Below are positions 60,992 to 64,000 of a stretch of 64,000 bases of DNA, piece by piece. Positions within the stretch are counted from its first letter, which is position 1. Every line of letters begins with the position of its first letter. Source of the DNA: Candidatus Edwardsbacteria bacterium RifOxyA12_full_54_48. GTDB taxonomy: Bacteria; Edwardsbacteria; AC1; EtOH8. The translations under genes were made by a program, and so were the position numbers. Location of the stretch: positions 124,001 through 188,000 of the forward strand of contig MFFN01000002.1 of NCBI GenBank assembly GCA_001777915.1, given 5' to 3'. The notes under the pieces were generated by a model. That model worked only from the letters and a program-made list of their open reading frames with translations, was not told where the DNA came from and ran no database searches.

Positions 60992-61851
60992 ACCGCCACC
61001 TCGAACTTTATTCCCGGGTGAGGCTGATAATCCTCCAGGGTCACATCTTCGTATTTCAGGTCGAACAGGGGCTTGTCGGCGATCCTGACCCTGGGAAGCG
61101 GCCGGGGTTCCCTCTCCAACTGCAGCTTCAGCCCCGGCAGGTGATTCTCATAGATATGGGCGTCGATGATGGTATGGGCGAATTCCCCCGCCTGATAGCC
61201 GGTCTCCTGGGCCAGCATCATGGTCAGCAGGGAATAACAGGCCAGGTTGAAGGGGATCCCCAGGGCGATGTCGCCGGAACGCTGGGTCAGGTGGCAGTTG
61301 AGCTGGTCCCCGGAAACGCTGAAACAGAAGGTGTAATGGCAGGGCGGCAGCCGGCTCTGGGCGGCATTGCCGGGATGCCAGGCCGAGACCACCATCCGGC
61401 GCAGGTTGGGGGTGGTGGGATTTTCTTTTATCTCCCGCAGGATGTCGACCACATACCGGATCTGGTCGAAAACCTTTCCCCCGCTGTCGGGATCCATGCT
61501 GGTCCAGCGCTGGCCCCATTTCTCGCCCTCCACTCCGCTGTCGGGCACGGGATAACGCCGCCAGAACCTGCCATAGGCCGTCTCCAGCCTGCCGTCTGCG
61601 TCGGCCCAGGCGTCCCAGATCTTGGTCTTGGTCTTCAGGTCGCGGATGTGGGCCTGGCCGCTTAAGTACCAAAGCAGTTCGTGCAGCATGGAGTTGAAAT
61701 ACATCTGCTTGGTGGTCAGCAGGGGATAGCCCTGCTGCAGGTCGATCTTGTAAAAAACGCCGAAACAGCTGTAGGTGGAAACGCCGGTGCGGTTCTTCTG
61801 CACCGTCCCGTTGTCCAGGACATATTTTACCAGGTCCAGATATTCACGCAT
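60988..61851 (-). CDS. thyA: Thymidylate synthase
   Basis: A 287-residue enzyme methylating dUMP to dTMP and oxidising methylene-tetrahydrofolate to dihydrofolate. The active-site Cys lies in LPPCHYTF, followed by LNCHLTQRSGDIALGIPFNLACYSLL and the late IDAHIYENH. It overlaps folA by 4 bases, so the two reactions are co-produced. Confidence 0.97.
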   Translation of the reverse strand: MREYLDLVKYVLDNGTVQKNRTGVSTYSCFGVFYKIDLQQGYPLLTTKQMYFNSMLHELLWYLSGQAHIRDLKTKTKIWDAWADADGRLETAYGRFWRRYPVPDSGVEGEKWGQRWTSMDPDSGGKVFDQIRYVVDILREIKENPTTPNLRRMVVSAWHPGNAAQSRLPPCHYTFCFSVSGDQLNCHLTQRSGDIALGIPFNLACYSLLTMMLAQETGYQAGEFAHTIIDAHIYENHLPGLKLQLEREPRPLPRVRIADKPLFDLKYEDVTLEDYQPHPGIKFEVAV

Positions 61852-61905
61852 AAATTTATTGACCCCTCCCTTCCCTCCCCGATGCGGAGAGGGTTGATCG
61901 GGCAG

Positions 61906-62541
61906 TTAGGATGAGAATTTTTCCTTGAGGGTGATGAACCTTAAGTAATCGTCGATCTCCACCAGGCTGGTGATGATCAGCTTCTTGTCCTCGATGCGGA
62001 TCAGTTTGAGGGTCAGAAGTTTTTTGACTATCTCCTCGGTCTTGGAGGCGTCGATGCCGATTATTCCGCCCAGGGCGGCGTAATCATACGGGAAGTCCAC
62101 CACGATCCCCTCGGCCGTCTGGGCCCCCCGTTCCTTGGCCATGGACACCAGCAGGGCCACCACCCGGCGCATCTCGTCCCGGATCAACAGGAACTCCACC
62201 TGGCGGTTGGTGTCCCTCAGGCGGCGGGTCATGGTCTCCAGAACATACTCGATCATGGGGTTGTCCTTGAGCTGGGATTTGAAGGCGTCCCGGTCCACGA
62301 TCAGCAGGTTGACCTCGTCCACCGCGGTGGCGGTGGCCGACCGGGGGCTGCCGTCGATCACCGCCATCTCCCCGAAGAAATCCCCCTCCTTGATGATGGC
62401 CAGGGTCTTCTCGATGTTCCCGGCGCTGCGGCTGATCTTGATCTTTCCGGCCCGGATCAGGTACATTTCGCTTCCGGCGTCTCCCTGCCTGAAAATGACC
62501 TCGTCCGGTTTAAAATTCTTTTCGTATTCCTGACCAGCCAT
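61906..62541 (-). CDS. Crp/Fnr-family transcription regulator
   Basis: A 211-residue protein. The N-terminal cyclic-nucleotide-binding fold (residues ~10-120) has FRQGDAGSEMYLIRAGKIKISR and GDFFGEMAVIDGSPRSATATA; the last resembles the phosphate-binding cassette of cAMP-binding proteins. The C-terminal winged helix (~150-200) includes ALGGIIGIDASKTEEIVKKLLTLKLI. The ligand is unknown. ATG 62541 follows GGGGGAA. It has its own promoter and is followed by thyA after a 54-base gap. Confidence 0.88.
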   Translation of the reverse strand: MAGQEYEKNFKPDEVIFRQGDAGSEMYLIRAGKIKISRSAGNIEKTLAIIKEGDFFGEMAVIDGSPRSATATAVDEVNLLIVDRDAFKSQLKDNPMIEYVLETMTRRLRDTNRQVEFLLIRDEMRRVVALLVSMAKERGAQTAEGIVVDFPYDYAALGGIIGIDASKTEEIVKKLLTLKLIRIEDKKLIITSLVEIDDYLRFITLKEKFSS

Positions 62542-62601
62542 ACGGCATTCCCCCAATATTTAAGTTGAGACGACTTTTCAGGTTTTCCCCTTTAAAGCAT
62601 A

Positions 62602-62630
62602 AATATATCATTAACTTACGAATATTTCAA
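62602..62630 (-). promoter_or_regulatory. Promoter for the Crp-like gene and the thyA-purL block
   Basis: On the minus strand, TTGAAA (62630-62625) and TATATT (62607-62602) have a 17-base spacer, with TG extending the -10. It can drive the Crp-like gene and possibly the following operon. Confidence 0.75.
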
Positions 62631-62643
62631 GGAAAAACTAAAA

Positions 62644-62671
62644 GGGCGTCTTAATTTAACATAAGACGCCC
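62644..62671 (-). terminator. Terminator after the secreted FlgD-tail gene
   Basis: A 10 bp stem, GGGCGTCTTA (62644-62653) with TAAGACGCCC (62662-62671). On the minus strand it is followed by TTTTAGTTTTT. Confidence 0.9.
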
Positions 62672-62687
62672 CGGATGGAAGTGATGC

Positions 62688-64000
62688 TTATCGGATGGAG
62701 ATGATCTTTTCCAGCATTTTTCCGTAACCGGTCTCGGCCTTTATGAAGTACACCCCGGCGGCCGCCCGTTTGCCGGCTTGATCCCGGCCGTCCCAAACAA
62801 AATTGTGCCGTCCCCCGGGTTTCTCCCCCTCGAACACCGTTTTTACCATCCGGCCGCAGATGTCGTATATCCTGAGGGTCACCGGTGATTTGCCGGGAAG
62901 GCTCAGGCTGAAGGTGCTTTTTTGCCGGAACGGACTGGGATAGGCCGAAAGCCCCGGTTTCAGGCTGGCGCCGGACCGAAGGGGGTTTTCATCATTGCTG
63001 ATCCCCAGCGCGGGATTTCCGAAGAATCCCGTTATCAGGGAGTCCACCGGCTGGCTGAACCCGGCCCCGGCGGTTATCCAAAGGCTCTGTCCCGAACCAT
63101 AGGTGTTATAAACCGCCGCTATGGCCGAAGTGACCGTTCCCAGATGGGCCAAGGGAACCGCCGCCGGCTGCAGGCCGCTCAGCCGGCCGTTGACGGCCGC
63201 AAGTATTCCCAGGGTGTCTCCGTGATCGATCGATGCCACCCCGAAAGGATTTTGATAATCGGATATCACGTTGATCCCGGCCCCGGTATAAAAGGCATAA
63301 CCGGTGGCCCCCAGCCATCGGCTTACCGGCAACAGATTGCTTCCTCCGCTTAAATTGTAGACCGATTTTCCCACCGACAAGGCCAACCCGCCCGATCCGA
63401 TAAAACTGCTCACCCGGGAAGAATCGGCCATGGTCAGACCGTTTTCCAGGATCAGGGCCTGGTAATTCCCGCCGATCACGGGAGGCATCAAGCTCAGGCT
63501 GTCGACCTGGCCCCAGCGGGTTCTTGCCAGATTTAGCATTCCGGACGACGAACCGATGCACAGCGCATCCCCGGATCCCAGCACCCACAGCCCGAGGTCT
63601 GCATTTCTGGTCAGGGTATCCAGGCTGTCGATTCCGGATACCGTGACCTGGTACCTGCCCGGAGAGGCATCGGTCGAGGAGACTACTTTTACTGAACAGG
63701 AATCCAAGGGAACAAGCACATCCCGGTCGAACTCAACGGATATGGAACCGGATGAAGGCAATGGTGTCACCTGGGCGCTCATACAGACCGGCAGGGCAAA
63801 ACCGTTGACCGGCTCCAGCCGCACCCGGAAGCAGGCGCTGTCCCCCTGGCTGAGGGTGGTCTCCGCCGGATCGGCGCTGATCCCGAAATCCCGGTAATGC
63901 AGGGAGACATTGGTATAATGATGATCATAATCATCGGCAATTGCATTCGGCGTCTCCAGGGAAGAATTAGCCACCCCCCAATCCAGGCTCTCTGCCCCCA
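62688..64000 (-). CDS. Secreted protein, C-terminal part with FlgD-like tail (5' end outside window)
   Basis: The frame is open to the window edge; the codons before position 63974 read GAESLDWGVAN, so the gene starts upstream. The visible ~437 residues hold beta-rich repeats (FGISADPAETTLSQGDSACFRVRLEPVNGF, a Cys-containing Ig-like segment). A region follows with a Rossmann-like or GATase-like pattern (ALCIGSSSGMLNLARTRWGQVDSLS, YQALILENGL). The C-terminal FlgD-like Ig domain (~350-437) runs from SAYPSPFRQKSTFSLSLPG to EKIISIR. The domain order resembles secreted peptidase or adhesin tails, but the catalytic part, if any, is not in view. Confidence 0.85.
   Translation of the reverse strand, partial: GAESLDWGVANSSLETPNAIADDYDHHYTNVSLHYRDFGISADPAETTLSQGDSACFRVRLEPVNGFALPVCMSAQVTPLPSSGSISVEFDRDVLVPLDSCSVKVVSSTDASPGRYQVTVSGIDSLDTLTRNADLGLWVLGSGDALCIGSSSGMLNLARTRWGQVDSLSLMPPVIGGNYQALILENGLTMADSSRVSSFIGSGGLALSVGKSVYNLSGGSNLLPVSRWLGATGYAFYTGAGINVISDYQNPFGVASIDHGDTLGILAAVNGRLSGLQPAAVPLAHLGTVTSAIAAVYNTYGSGQSLWITAGAGFSQPVDSLITGFFGNPALGISNDENPLRSGASLKPGLSAYPSPFRQKSTFSLSLPGKSPVTLRIYDICGRMVKTVFEGEKPGGRHNFVWDGRDQAGKRAAAGVYFIKAETGYGKMLEKIISIR

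Noticed and set aside
59591-61021. Very long open frame (476 codons) opposite purB and folA
   Set aside because: It lies wholly antisense to two clear genes, is full of Gly/His/Gln-rich low-complexity residues, and reflects GC-rich codon bias on the other strand.

Overview
ORGANISM. The window is GC-rich, gene-dense bacterial chromosome from a Gram-negative. It encodes outer-membrane beta-barrel proteins, several lipoproteins, an RlpA-type peptidoglycan protein and MlaE/MlaF lipid-transport subunits. Three secreted proteins end in the same FlgD-like Ig domain (NP..., ...F...L, ...W.G.D..G...A.GVY.Y/F..., ...K...IR), the C-terminal tail typical of Bacteroidetes/Chlorobi-Fibrobacteres relatives and of several uncultured phyla. 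With a GH57 enzyme, a DUF2723 glycosyltransferase, type-4 uracil-DNA glycosylase and many TPR proteins, this suggests an uncultivated FCB-like candidate phylum. I cannot name the taxon from sequence alone. LAYOUT. 1-4922 (+): end of a TPR protein, GH57 enzyme, two membrane proteins and a prepilin-like protein. 5203-7669 (+): promoter, YicC/YloC-family protein and a beta-barrel protein. 7670-8222: repeat-like non-coding DNA. 8223-12296 (+): gmk-rpoZ-coaBC-udg-dnaB, tightly packed. 12439-15490 (+): mlaE and mlaF, split by one strikingly AT-rich ATPase/TOPRIM (OLD-like) gene. 15614-18946: divergent dipeptidase and an OppA-like lipoprotein fused to a TonB C-terminal domain. 19039-25515 (-): tldD, TPR lipoprotein, pyrK, pyrD, rlpA, pyrF, pyrE. 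25769-32255 (+): lipoprotein, TPR protein, then DNA repair genes (SRAP, uvrC, O6-alkylguanine transferase) and a beta-CASP nuclease. 32375: tRNA-Arg(CCG). 32488-44459 (+): DUF2723 protein, a giant secreted protein, holA, zinc-ribbon protein, leuS, an AT-rich orphan and an RlmI-like methyltransferase. 44530-49459 (-): barrel protein, CsgG/FlgD-tail protein, TlpA-like thioredoxin, TPR protein and acetyltransferase. 49460-52318: accessory stretch dense in palindromic repeats, with msrA and two AT-rich orphans. 52319-62541 (-): nucleotide and phospholipid block (crp-like regulator, thyA, folA, purB, degenerate GGDEF protein, psd, pssA, purS, purQ, HD-GYP, purL). 62688-64000 (-): end of another secreted FlgD-tail protein. 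HOW THE GENES WORK TOGETHER. De novo pyrimidine (pyrKDFE) and purine (purBSQL) synthesis, with folate/thymidylate supply (folA-thyA) and GMP kinase, cover much of nucleotide metabolism. pssA-psd make phosphatidylethanolamine. The secreted and TPR proteins belong to a large envelope and export programme. MOST UNUSUAL POINTS. (1) Intergenic-type palindromic repeats lie in frame inside genes: purL, msrA, the 2649 membrane protein and perhaps leuS. (2) A ~210 bp array of five hairpins sits at the 3' end of psd, beyond which a second copy of the psd C-terminal codons ends just before pssA. (3) An OLD-like ATPase gene sits between mlaE and mlaF. (4) A substrate-binding protein is fused to a TonB domain. 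(5) One AT-rich orphan lies between 38 bp direct repeats and borrows its last codons from one of them.
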